Part shown: positions 1 through 11,610 of the stretch, one piece after another
Position numbering within the stretch: position 1 is the stretch's first letter
How the letters are laid out: every line of letters starts with the position of its first letter
Assembly (NCBI GenBank): GCA_963965975.1
Contig: OZ014425.1
Span: 1,749,501 to 1,813,500 of the forward strand
Direction: 5' to 3'
Length of the DNA stretch: 64,000 bases
DNA from: Xestospongia bergquistia
Lineage: Eukaryota; Porifera; Demospongiae; Haplosclerida; Petrosiidae
The notes under the pieces: model-generated
The model's database searches: none
Told to the model about the DNA's origin: nothing
Seen by the model: only the letters and a program-made list of their open reading frames with translations
Translations under genes and position numbers: made by a program

Positions 1-2262
1 GACAGTGGAAAGTATATTTCTTGGTTGGTGTGTTCATTAGCTCTATGTGCAAGAGTTTAATTTATTTGCTAACTTTGATAATCCCTTACAACAACAATGT
101 AGACATTAGTCAGTGTTAATTCCTCCTGGCATGCTTTGCGCATGCCTGGCGGTCCTAAGATTGTTTTAGAGTGTGTGTGTGTGTGTGTGTGTATTAGTAT
201 GCCCATTATAATCTATTGTTAACTTGTGAGAGCAGTGAATAAAATTAACCTACAATAAGTAACTGACAATGTACATAGCAACCAATGAATATTATTACTT
301 TGCTACAAACACTGAATTGGGCGTGACTGACTGAACTTTCTCTTCATTGAGCAGTTCCATTGTTTCTGCCAACTATGCTGTCTTAAAACTTAGTAATAAT
401 GCAGTCTCTTACAGAAATAATGGTACCATCAAATAATCTTAGGATAATTTTTATAATTACAAACTTGTTTTTAAATCAAATTCAACTTATATGATTTTAA
501 GCCATGTGTTTTGTTCTTGATTGCTATGCCATATTGTAGGACAATAAAGACTAACACTATTAGTGTTATACAAGAATTGGAAGAGTATTATTTTGATGTG
601 TTGTGTGTATATTATGTATAAAGCCACTAGAAGGGAATGAATAGTGTGCATATTACAGTGGCTGTATTATGTATCCCAAGTTTCATTAGATTTTGACAAA
701 AGAGTAACTCTATATGTATCTACTATACATTAGTAACATTGCCAGTATCTTAATGAGGCAGACTCTTTCATAGAACAATGTAGTATATAATTGTTGTACC
801 CAGTAGCCAAATCTGGCTTGCCAATACTAAATTTTATCTTAGTATCCAGACCTATTCCTAGAATATTGCACTATGTTGTTGCCAGCCAAAGTCTGGTGAG
901 CCAATACTACAATTTACAAATCTAAGTATGTACTTGGTATATTCATTGAGTAATATAGACAATACAAAGTAAGGCTTGTGTCACTAGTTGGAATCCACTA
1001 ATAAAAGTCATGTTGTCCTTTTTTGATTAAATGTTTCAATCAAATATAAATGACTTTGTTGAAGGATATTGTGTTATGACCACATAAGTCATTTAATTTA
1101 ATGTGGTTTAAATTTCTTTCACACAACCACATTCAATACTTTTCTTGAATTGCAATTCCTTGTACATTTCTAACTACATTGCTGCAATACATTGTGCATC
1201 ACATCATAGATAAAAATAATCATGATGAGTATGGTCGCATAGTATGTTTTGTCCCACAATATGGCTGACTAATTAACACATGGTAGGTGTGGTTTCAAAT
1301 CTTATGAATAAATTAATACTGACAAGTCTATTTAATTTTTTAAAAATTGTATTTGTAATTAGCCACAATTGTGTACCTCAAGCAGTAAATGTGTATTTGA
1401 GCTATGACATCATTATTATAATATATATATATTATAATTTAATTTCTCTTTAAAAGAGATATATTAAACTATCAGGATGTTTTTGCTACTAACACTCAAA
1501 TTAAATTGTTGTGACAGCATAAATTAAACTTCATTCTCACAATCCTTGTTAGCTATTCACTAATACTAATATATACCTATATTAGGAGAGGACAGCTTCA
1601 TTGATAATTAATGTTAACTGTTGCTAAGTTTACAAAGGTGTGAAATCAACATAGACTCACACATATATATATATAGAAATACTAAGAATGTTGTGTAGTA
1701 TCCTGTGATGAGAAAAGACTTGTAGTTGACCTGTTGACACATGTTTCTTAGGCAAATGGAGTAGTGTTAGTTATAGTAACTGATATTACATGTACTGACA
1801 GTGAGATTATTCATTTTGTGGTGACACCAGCTGCTCAATAATTGTCTACCTACCACCTGGTTCTGTAAAGAAGGCTCTTTTGGCTCTTTTAGACTTTGTT
1901 CTGGTTACTTATCCCTCCTTTTCATTAGTTTAGTTTTAATAACAAATTTCTGGCTACTTGTGGGTTTATTTCAATAGAGAGAGAAATAAAGAGATATCTC
2001 TGTTATTTTTGGTGATTCTGGACAGAATAGAAAGTTTCTATTGACAGATGGAGTGTTAATAGTGTAGATGTTTAATCAAGTTAACTGTGTATAAAAGACC
2101 TGCTCTGGTCATTGTCAACAACCATGATGAATTTAAATTTAAGTATTTATTGTAGTTTGTTAAATCTTGCTGCTGACAGATATGTGAGTGTCAGTTAAAT
2201 CACTGTGATACTGGTTGTGATAGTAGTGATTTTATGATTTTATGGCACTTGTATTCATTTAG
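1..2262. other. non-coding flank or intron upstream of CLASP copy A exons
   Basis: I see no convincing coding exon here. A (TG)n tract lies near 169-192 and a short (AT)n stretch near 1421-1436. From about 1590 to the acceptor at 2261-2262 the sequence closely matches 61530-62194, which is the intron before the TOG3 exons of CLASP copy C. This stretch is therefore most likely the last part of the same intron in copy A, with its upstream exons outside the window. Around 660-740 there is weaker similarity to 43080-43140, inside the long intron of the chimeric gene, so an older shared origin is likely. Confidence 0.6.
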
Positions 2263-2443
2263 AATCTTGATGAATTAATCAAGTTATGCTGTTCAAAGTC
2301 ATGGTCTGAGAGAAGAGATGGTATTGCTCAACTTCACCTCTTGTTGGAAAGTGATCGAGAGTTATCGTAAGAAGATAATCTTAAGTTAAATGACTTCTCT
2401 CTGTCTGTCTGTCTCTCTGTCTCTCTTTGTTTCTCTGTCTCTG

Positions 2444-2476
<33 letters not shown>

Positions 2477-2489
2477 GTGTCTCTCTCTG

Positions 2490-2523
<34 letters not shown>

Positions 2524-5354
2524 TCTGTAGTCATTCTGACATGATGCGTGTAAAAGATGTCTTCAAACGAATGTTTTCAGAACCTCATACAAAAGTTGGT
2601 GACACTGTACTCTTTCATGTACACAGAATGTTAACAGATATACTTAAAATATTAATGTGTTTACAATCACTGCAGACTGTATAGAACTCCATATGTTTTA
2701 GTTGTTGAGAATGTTCATTATTCATTAATCTATCCAGCTGTTTATATACATGCTGAACATATCTCTAATTGTTTATCCATTTTTATAACCTGTGTGTCCA
2801 TTCTTTAATCTGTATGTCCATCTCTTCATTCAGGTATATGGAATGTTTCTAGAAACTCTATCTCGTTTTATTGAGGAACATCGAGAATATCTTGATGACT
2901 GGCTCTTTCTTCTTCTTTTACGATTATTACACAAACAAGGCACTGATATGCTCAAATCAGTTCAATTCAAGTTACAGTTAGTATTAGAACATGTGAGGTA
3001 AGACATCTACTAGTAATTGTATTGTAGTAAATTGTAGTAGTTTAAATGTCATGAAATGTCTACTATAAAATGTGTTGTCTGCCAAATGTAATTGGCTGGT
3101 TTCGAACTGATGTCTTGTGATATGAATTTAATGTCCTCTTAATTGTATTTGTGGTGAGTAAATTTTACTATATTATTTTCTAGTAATGATACTAATGTAC
3201 ATATGTTACTTACTGGTTTGTCAATTAGTAAGACAATAACCCTTGTTTCTTATTATTAAGGGTATAGTTTATTAGTTTAATTTATGTTCTGAAATTCTTT
3301 ATTATTACAGACGTCACTTTGACGTGTCTCAACAGTTCAGTGTTTTATGTCGTATTCTTAATGATCAAACACAACCAATGAACAACAAAGTCAAACATGC
3401 TTGGTTAGAATATGTACATGAATTACTTCCTCTAATGGATTGTGATGACTTTAAGGATACCTCAGGTATATATCATTTAAAATCATTGAAAATCGCCATA
3501 GTTACTTTTAGTTACTTCAATTCTTTAGAAATTCGTCAAGCATTCACTAAATTACTTGTTATGGTTGGAGAACCCAAAAGTGCTGAGATTCGTAAAGCTA
3601 CACAAAATGTTATAACTGGTCTCTTTGATTTAAATGCAGCTGTCTTTAGTTTACTGCAAAGAGGAGTCCCTCGTAATGTACAGGAATATGTTGAACGCAT
3701 TATTAAAGGATATATGCAAGAGAATTCTAGTGAAGATGAAGACTGTCTCTCTCCTACCACCAAAAACCCCTGTCTCTCTCCTACCAGCAAGACCTCTGTT
3801 GCTCCAAGAACACCTCGATCTCGTTTCTCTGAAAGTAAAGTCACACAGTCATTATCTCCTACCAGTTTAAGTCGACAAATCTCTTCTTCATCACCTGATA
3901 TTTCCTCTGTGGGTTACGAGGGTCCATCCACTCCTAAAGTACCACTTACTCCTCGTAGTCGTTTACCTATTCCTTCTGGGCGAGCAACACCTTCTGGTGG
4001 TAGAGCTACACCCTCTAGAATCCCTCGTCCATCCAGTAGACAAGGTGGACTCCCTCCAAGAGCTAGAAGTGTTGATCCAGATCGTATGTTGGCTACCTAC
4101 CAGGTACAAGAGCCACAGTCAAAACCTCGTGATCGTTATCAACGTCCTACTTCATCTCAATCAGAATACATTGGTTCATCATTACATGGAGGGGGATTCT
4201 CTAATGGTATTCGAAACCCTGTCATGCCACGACCACCTTCAACTCAAGGTTTTATGTTGGATCATTTTATTTCAACATTACCTGTGTTAGATTTTGGATC
4301 ACCTGACCCAGATGGTAAGTCACATGACATATAAATGGCAATATTTTATGGTAATTATTTTAGGTGAACCACGAGATCAAGTGGCTTTATTGTTAAAGGA
4401 AATTAAAAATGCCAGCAAGTGAGTTTGTGAAATATTGGAAAATCTGACTTTAGTGTATTTAATTTATAGTCCCAAATTACGTACAACAGCTCTACAAACA
4501 ATATTTTCTCTTGCTCGAGCTTATGAAAATAACAATTGGAAAGATCATATCACAGAAGCTTTAACTGTGTTTATTGATTGTCTTCAGGTAAGTAGTACTA
4601 CCATTATTATAACTACATCCCTTTCCAGGACACAGATGGGCTTGTAAGAACAATGGCACTGCGTGTTCTTCGTGAGCTCATAAAGGCACGTCCTCCTGGA
4701 ATCACTCAGTTCACAGAACAACTGACAAAACAATCATTAGAGACCTTTAAAGATACTGACTGCAATGTGAGTCAGGCTGCAGAAGATCTCTTCAGTCCTT
4801 TAGCTGGTGCTCTCCCTCCTCAACGTGTACTTGATATCTTAACACCCATGGTGTCTCAAGGAGCAGATACTTCATCACTGGGAGCTCTTAAACTGATCTC
4901 TAAGGTAATGGACAATAGGAACAAAGCCATTATAAGAATTATTGTATTTATTGATTATTAGGTGGTGAGCCATGCTGATGAGAGTATAATAAGCTCTAAA
5001 TTAAATGAACTAGTACCAGGTATTGTTCAGGTATGTTACAGTGTGTGTTTTGATTGCCTTGATTGTATTTGTTGTTTCATTGTTAGGGATATTGCGATGA
5101 AGAGAGCAGTGTTCGTAAAGCAAGTGTATTCTGTTTAGTTGAAATTCACGGAGTTGTTGGTGAGAAATTGAGACCACATTTATCAGCACTGTCATCTTCA
5201 CAGGTGAACCAATAACATTTTGTCTATATTGATGTTCATCTCTCTCTCTCTCTCTCTCTCTCTCCTTCAGTCAAAGTTACTTGATCTCTACATAAGAAGA
5301 CATCATGTTGCTCCTAAAAATGTCCCTTCCCATCCCACATCATCTGAACAATGA
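2263..5354 (+). CDS. CLASP: CLASP (CLIP-associating protein) copy A, 3' part
   Basis: CLASPs are microtubule-rescue factors that bind tubulin through TOG domains and reach plus ends through EB proteins. I read exons 2263-2366, 2531-2594, 2834-2997, 3311-3465, 3529-4314, 4364-4418, 4470-4587, 4629-4904, 4962-5030, 5087-5203 and 5271-5354 (TGA), all phase-compatible. The first five encode the third TOG domain (starts NLDELIKLC; later WSERRDG, DWLFLLLLRLL, EIRKATQ). Exon 3529-4314 continues into a Ser/Pro-rich linker with an SRIP tetrapeptide (4014-4025), fitting the known SxIP EB-binding motif. The last exons match the conserved CLASP C-terminal helical domain that binds partners such as CLIPs. 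The 5' half (TOG1, TOG2) must lie upstream of the window. The donor after 2594 (GTTGGT) is weak. Family assignment is secure from remembered CLASP sequence; expression is unknown. Confidence 0.88.
2367..2530 (+). repeat. polypyrimidine microsatellite filling a CLASP intron (copy A)
   Basis: This whole short intron is a degenerate CTGT/CTCT repeat ending in a consensus acceptor (CTCTCTGTAG). The matching intron of copy C (62299-62472) is also filled with the tract but has a different internal pattern, so the array has changed since duplication. Low-complexity open frames here (Ser-Leu or Arg-Glu runs) are artefacts. Confidence 0.85.
4014..4025 (+). other. SxIP-type EB-binding motif in CLASP copy A
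   Basis: The codons read Ser-Arg-Ile-Pro within a basic Ser/Pro-rich linker, the context of SxIP motifs that recruit CLASPs and other proteins to growing microtubule ends through EB1. The same motif is kept in copy C at about 63891-63902. The motif is seen directly; EB binding is inferred from the family. Confidence 0.5.
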
Positions 5355-5809
5355 CCACACCCCTTTATTAACAACAAATTTGTTCTACTGATTTTTTCTG
5401 GTGGCATGCAGTCCACTCAAAATAATCAAATTATTTTAACTCCATAAAATCAACTGTGCTTCCTAGAGAACTTTGCCCCTTCGTTTAAATGTATGCCTAG
5501 TTAGATGTTATATAAAATTGCCATCTTTAATTATTATTTATCCTTTACTTAATGTACTTACTTCGTTTGATGAGTTCTTCTATTTTTCTCTATCTACAAG
5601 TACATCACACTCTTATCACAAGTATAATGTACTGTTTATTAGTGTGCTATTATTGTGTAGTGTTATTGTTTGTTATTTTCTTTGTACATATACATGTGTA
5701 AAGTGTTGTTCTCTGTAAATGATGTTTGTTCTATGAAACATTAGCACTGTTAATTTTGTCTAGTAGGTCGGTCAGCAATATCACTGTGGTTTCTATATAA
5801 ATTTAAACA
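5355..5809 (+). other. 3' UTR / intergenic of CLASP copy A
   Basis: I see no coding signal. The stretch 5680-5790 is recognisably similar to 41815-41930, which suggests a piece of CLASP 3' flank was copied to the 41.8-kb region. Low-complexity AT-rich sequence otherwise. Confidence 0.5.
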
Positions 5810-6866
5810 ATGGCACTGTGTGCTCGTTGTGACCTCATAAAAGCATGTACTCCTCCAATAACTCAATTCACAGAACAATTTGCAAAACAGTCCCTTAAAG
5901 ATACTGACTGCAATGTGAGTCAGGCTGCAGAAGATCTCTTAAGTCCTGTAGCTGGTACTCTCTTTCCTCAATGTATACTTGATATCTTAACACCCCTGGT
6001 GTCTCAAGGAGCACATACTTCATCACTGGGAGCTCTTAAACTGATCTCTAAGGTAATGGACAATAGGAACAATGCCATTATAAGAATTATTGTATTTATT
6101 ATTTGTTAGGTAGTGAGCCATGCTAATGAGAGCATAATAAGCTCTAAATTAAATGAACTAGTACCAGGTATTGTTCAGGTATGTGTGTTTTAATTGCCTT
6201 AATTGTATTTGTCATTTCATTGTTAGTTTGAAACAGCCTTTAAAGATACTGACTGCAATGTGAGTCAGGCTGCAGAAGATCTCTTCAGTCCTTTAACTGG
6301 TACTCTCTCTCCTTAATGTTTACTTGATATCTTAACACCCATGGTGTCTCAAGGACCAGATACTTCATCACTGAGAGTTCTTAAAAAGATCTTCAAGGTA
6401 ATGGATAAAGGAACAAAGCCATTATAAGAATTATTGTATTATAGTTTCCATTAGGTGGTGAGTCATGCTAATGAGAGTATAATAACTTCTAAGTTAAATG
6501 AACTGGTACCTGGTATTGTGTGAACAAATGTTTAAAACCTAAAATGTGATTTAATCCTACTTATTATTCCTTTATTAGGGATATTGTGATAAAAATAGCA
6601 GTGCTCACAGAGCAAGTCTACTCCATATGCATATAGTTGAAATTCATGGAGTTATTAGTGAGAAATTGAGACCACCATTCAACATTGATATATACAAGAT
6701 GTTATCTTCACAGGTAATGATGGCACCTTGCCTATATCAATGTCTCTCTCTCTCACACACACACACGCATGAACACTTCCAGACTAAGTTACTTGATCTC
6801 TATATAAAAAGACATAATAAAGTCATGATCACCACTAAAAAGTGTCTCTTCCTATCTGAACAATAA
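5810..6866 (+). pseudogene. decayed tandem copies of the last CLASP exons
   Basis: Two further partial copies of the C-terminal exons of copy A lie directly downstream. The first has exon-like 5810-6053 (matching the exon at 4629-4904, with a small deletion where copy A reads ETF) and 6110-6178 (matching 4962-5030). The second starts near 6229 with the same KDTDCNVSQAAEDL segment. It carries an in-frame TAA near 6316 (CTCTCCTTAATG, where copy A reads CCTCAACG), then continues with 6455-6520, 6580-6714 and 6781-6866, ending CAATAA. Splice-site remnants are still visible, so the copies arose as genomic DNA and not by retroposition. They could in principle be alternative 3' exons, but the stop and lost exon order argue for decay. 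They end 3'-to-3' against the giant - strand gene. Confidence 0.75.
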
Positions 6867-7211
6867 CCAGATACCACACACCTCTCTCATAACTGCTAAT
6901 TCTTCAAACACATAGTTAACATCTCTGTTGATCTAAAATAACTTCATATGGAGCTAGTACCAACTTCATTTATTGAATTCTTTTTGTAACATCAAACTTT
7001 TTGATAAGTTATTATTTTAAAGAGAAAACTATTAAACTTTGCACAAAATTATTTAAAAGAAGATAATGTAATTAATAATCACACTGTCACTATGTAAATT
7101 TACCAACTAAAATGAAATTTTGAGGGAACAAAAAAAGTAGCAAATATATCTCTACATAATTATAGGAATTCTAAAAGGGGTCAGTAAACAAATTAAAGGA
7201 TTAGTTCAATT
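6867..7211 (-). terminator. 3' UTR of the giant - strand gene, candidate poly(A) signal
   Basis: On the - strand the sequence after the TAA at 7214-7212 is AT-rich and contains AATAAA (plus-strand TTTATT at 6969-6974), a reasonable polyadenylation signal about 240 nt past the stop. The + strand CLASP remnant ends just beyond it, so the two transcription units would converge here. No other gene is seen. Confidence 0.35.
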
Positions 7212-10200
7212 TTATGGAGTAGCAATTTGACATGTAATTTTACAGTCAAATTTACCACAATCACAGAAGGCATCTACACTTCCTTTGAACGAAATGTGGT
7301 GTCCCAAATGGCAAGTTTGCATACACTGATAACAACAGCCAGCTCTTGGATTAGTAAAGCAAGAATGACAAAAGTAAAAAGGTTGCCTTAGATATTGATT
7401 TCCAGTGAAATAGTAGGTGCATACTTTGGTCTGGTGAGAACTAATGCCACAATGACAGATAAAATCTTCAGCATCATGATGAGCGACTAATTCATGTCCA
7501 GAATGGCATTCATTAGCACATACTTCACAACAACCCATTCTTGAATCTTTACCCCAGCAGGACAGGCACTCGTACCATTTCTGATTCCTTGCAGCACTTC
7601 CATATTGATCGTATGTGCATTTCAATCCAATATTACAACGTATAGCACAGCACTCTAAGCCACAGTCACAAAATGCATTTCTGATTCCACTGTCTTCTAT
7701 ATCGTGACCTCTGTGACAATTTTCAACACAGGCTCTGCAACATCCCCTTTTACTCTCAGTAAAACAGGTGTGACATCGATAGAACGGCTGGTCAACATAT
7801 TCTTTCATTGTTGTAGTGTAGGTGCATACAACATTGTTATCAATAGATGACTCTTCTTCATCACTTTCTTTAAAAGTTACATCGTGATTGTTAGCACCAC
7901 AGTCACAGAAGAAATCTCCTGATTCATGCAGCACTAAATTATGTCCCGAATGGCATTGTTCAGCACATACTACACAGCACCCATAACCTGATTCTTCATC
8001 CCAACAAGATAGGCATTCATACCATTTCTGATTCCTGGCATCACTTCCATATCGATCATATGTGCATTTTGATCCGATCTTACAACGTGTGGCACAGTAT
8101 TCTAGGCCACAGTCACAAAATGCATTTATTATTCCACTGTATTCCACATTGTGACCATTATGACATTTTTCGACACAGGCACTACAACATCCCTCACTAC
8201 TTTCTGAGAAACAGGTGTGACATCGATAGAATGGCTGGTAAACATATTCTTTCTTTGTTGTAGTGTAGGTACATACAACATTGTTATCAATAGATGACTC
8301 TTCTTCATCGCTTTCTTTAAGAGTTACATTGTGACTGTTAGCACCACAGTCGCAGGAGAAATCTCCTGATTCATGAGACACTAAATTATGCCCTAAATGG
8401 CACTCTTTGGCACATACTACACAACACCCATAACCTGATTCTTCATCCCAACAAGAAAGGCATTCGTACCATTTCTGATTCCGGGCAACACTTCCATATT
8501 GATCGTATGTGCATTTGGGTCCAATCTTACAACGTGTGGCACAGCACTCTAAACCACAGTCACAGAATGCATTTCTGATTCCACTGTCTTCTATATCATG
8601 ACCTCTGTGACAATTTTCGACACAGGCTCTGCAACATCCCTTATTACTCTCAGTAAAACAGGTGTGACATCGATAGAACGGCTGGTAAACATATTCTTTC
8701 ATTTTTGTAGTGTAGGTGCATACAACATCGCTATCAATAGATGACTCTTCTTCATCACTTTCTTTAAAAGTTACATCGTGATTGTTAGCACCACAGTCAC
8801 AGAAGAAATCTCCTGATTCATGAGACACTAAATTATGCCCTAAATGGCATTCTTCAGCACATACTACACAGCACCCATAACCTGATTCTTCATCCCAGCA
8901 GGACAGGCATTCATACCATTTCTGATTCATGGAAGCACTTCCATATTGATCGTATGTGCATTTTGATCCGATCTTACAACGTATGGCACAGCACTCTAAG
9001 CCACAGTCACAAAATGCATTTGAAAATTCACTGTCTTCTATATCGTGACCTCTGTGACAATTCTCAACACAGGCTTTACAACATCCCTTGTTACTCTCAG
9101 TAAAACAGGTGTGACATTGATAGAACGGCTGGTCAACATATTCTTTCTTTGTTGTTGTATAGGTACATATAGCATCAATGCTGTAGTTTGGTGTTACTTC
9201 GTGACTGTTAGCACCACAGTCACAGGAGAAATCTCCTGATTCATGCAGCACTAAATTATGTCCAGAATGGCATTGTTCAGCACATACTACACAGCACCCA
9301 TAACCTGATTCTTCATCCCAACAAGATAGGCATTCATACCATTTCTGATTCCTGGCAGCACTTCCATGTTGATCATAGGTGCATTTGGGTCCAATCTTAC
9401 AACGTGTGGCACAGCACTCTAAGCCACAGTCACAGAATGCATTTCTGATTCCACTGTCTTCTATATCGTGACCTCTGTGACAATTTTCGACACAGGCTCT
9501 GCAACATCCCTTATTACTCTCAGTAAAACAGGTGTGACATCGATAGAACGGCTGGTCAACATATTCTTTCTTTGTTGTTGTATAGGTACATATAGCATCA
9601 ATGCTGTAGTTTGGTGTTACTTCGTGACTGTTAGCACCACAGTCACAGGAGAAATCTCCTGATTCATGCAGCACTAAATTATGTCCAGAATGGCATTGTT
9701 CAGCACATACTACACAGCACCCATAACCTGATTCTTCATCCCAACAAGATAGGCATTCATACCATTTCTGATTCCTGGCAGCACTTCCATGTTGATCATA
9801 GGTGCATTTGGGTCCAATCTTACAACGTGTGGCACAGCACTCTAAGCCACAGTCACAGAATGCATTTCTGATTCCACTGTCTTCTATATCGTGACCTCTG
9901 TGACAATTTTCGACACAGGCTCTGCAACATCCCTTATTACTCTCAGTAAAACAGGTGTGACATCGATAGAACGGCTGGTCAACATATTCTTTCTTTGTTG
10001 TAGTGTAGGTGCATACAACATTGTTATCAATAGATGACTCTTCTTCATCGCTTTCTTTAAGAGTTATATTGTGACTGTTAGCACCACAGTCACAGGAGAA
10101 ATCTCCTGATTCATGAGACACTAAATTATGTCCTGAATGGCATTCTTCAGCACATACTACACAGCACCCATAACCTGATTCTTCATCCCAACAAGACAGG

Positions 10201-11521
10201 CATTCGTACCATTTCTGATTCCTGGCAGCACTCCCATATTGATCATATGTGCATTTCGATCCGATCTTACAACGTATGGCACAGCACTCTAAGCCACAGT
10301 CACAAAATGCATTTGTGAATTCACTGTTTTCTATATCGTGATCTCTGTGACAATTCTCAACACAGGCTTTACAACATCCCTTGTTACTCTCAGTAAAACA
10401 GGTGTGACATTGATAGAACGGCTGGTCAACATATTCTTTCTTTGTTGTTGTATAGGTACATATAGCATCAATGCTGTAGTTTGGTGTTACTTCGTGACTG
10501 TTAGCACCACAGTCACAGGAGAAATCTCCTGATTCATGCAGCACTAAATTATGTCCAGAATGGCATTGTTCAGCACATACTACACAGCACCCATAACCTG
10601 ATTCTTCATCCCAACAGGACAGGCATTCATACCATTTCTGATTCCTAGCATTACTGCCATATTGATCATAGGTACACTTACATCCAAACTTACAAGGTAT
10701 GGCACAGTACTCTAGGCCACAGTCACAAAAAGCACTGGATATTCCACTGTATTCCACATTGTGACCTATGTGACATTTCTCTATACATGGAGTACAACAA
10801 TGTGTGTTTTTGCAGGTATGGCATTTATAAATATGCTGTTTAATAGTATTGGTTTTGACAGAACCATATGTACAGGCAGTGCCACTTGTTGCCATAGCAC
10901 TCAGGTGAGATGCTGAATGATTGTTTAAACCACAGTCACATGAAAACTCTTTTGCTTCATTTAGTACTAGTTCATGTCCTGAGTGACATTCTTTAGCACA
11001 GAGCTTGCAACAGCCAAAATCAGATGTATTTGGCCAGCATGTTTGACATGAATACCATTCTTGTAACTTTAAGGTATTACCATATTGGTCATAAGTGCAT
11101 CGCTTTGTTTTGTGGCTATTTTCACCACAGTCGCAGATGAAATTTGTGGAACCAAGAGGCACTAAACTATGTCCCAAGTGGCATTCATTAGCACATGTTT
11201 CACAACAGCTAAATTCAGATTTCTCTCCCCTGCATGTGTAACATTCAAATCCTCTCATTTTGGACATGTTAGAATGTTCATCATGTTCATCAAAAGAACA
11301 TTTATAACCAATTTTACAGTTATTTTCACATTCTTTGAGACCACAGTCACAAAAGCCATTAAAAATACCACAATACAGAATGTTATGGCTAATATGACAG
11401 TTTTGAATGCAGGAGACACAGCAACTTTCAGTAGAACAATCAACACAACGATAGAATGGTTGCTTAACATGTTTTGTCTTCATTAATGAATATGTACAAA
11501 CTCCATCACAGGTCATTTTGT
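7212..11521 (-). CDS. giant gene, last exon: array of 20 UBR-box zinc fingers
   Basis: This exon encodes about 1,435 residues made almost wholly of tandem UBR-box zinc fingers (about 70 residues each). Each unit starts C-T-Y, continues with a C-x2-C pair (for example CHTC, CLSC), a GCC-x2-C motif, C-H-x-G-H, and ends F-x-CDCG. I count 20. The middle ones alternate in pairs between a CTYTTT type and a CTYDQ type, giving DNA repeats of roughly 420-450 bp. In known proteins (UBR1-UBR7) a single UBR box binds basic N-terminal degrons and feeds the Arg/N-degron pathway. I see no RING, HECT or other E3 domain here. There is no ATG at the 5' end of the frame. An acceptor (TTTCTTACACAG, ending at 11522) joins it in phase to the donor after 11611, so it is the 3' end of the giant gene and not a separate gene. 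TAA stop at 7214-7212. Confidence 0.85.
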
Positions 11522-11610
11522 CTGTGTAAGAAAAGAACAATAATGTATAATGAATTATTAATATATTGTTCCAAAATTAGTATATGACATACATGTACAA
11601 AAAAACTCAC
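11522..11610 (-). other. 89-nt intron joining the repeat exon to the UBR-array exon
   Basis: The upstream frame ends ...AAA GGA G|GTGAGT and the downstream frame starts CTTACACAG|AC AAA ATG. The split codon becomes GAC (Asp), and both open frames continue without a stop. Donor and acceptor match the consensus, and neither flanking frame has an ATG at its junction. Without splicing, the upstream frame would end at 11558 after 17 unremarkable residues. Confidence 0.8.

Noticed and set aside
2334..2684. Arg/Glu-rich and Ser/Leu-rich frames over the CTGT repeat
   Set aside because: Translation of a microsatellite inside an intron; no conservation between copies A and C.
5473..5718. 81-residue hydrophobic frame downstream of CLASP copy A
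   Set aside because: AT-rich 3' flank; part of it recurs at 41.8 kb without an open frame.
8060..11486. Short + strand frames of 64-105 residues across the UBR array
   Set aside because: Antisense shadows of the zinc-finger repeat, at the same spacing as that repeat.
11558..11608. Stop codon at 11558 as the natural C-terminus of the giant repeat protein
   Set aside because: The last codons before it lie inside a consensus intron whose removal joins the UBR-array frame in phase.
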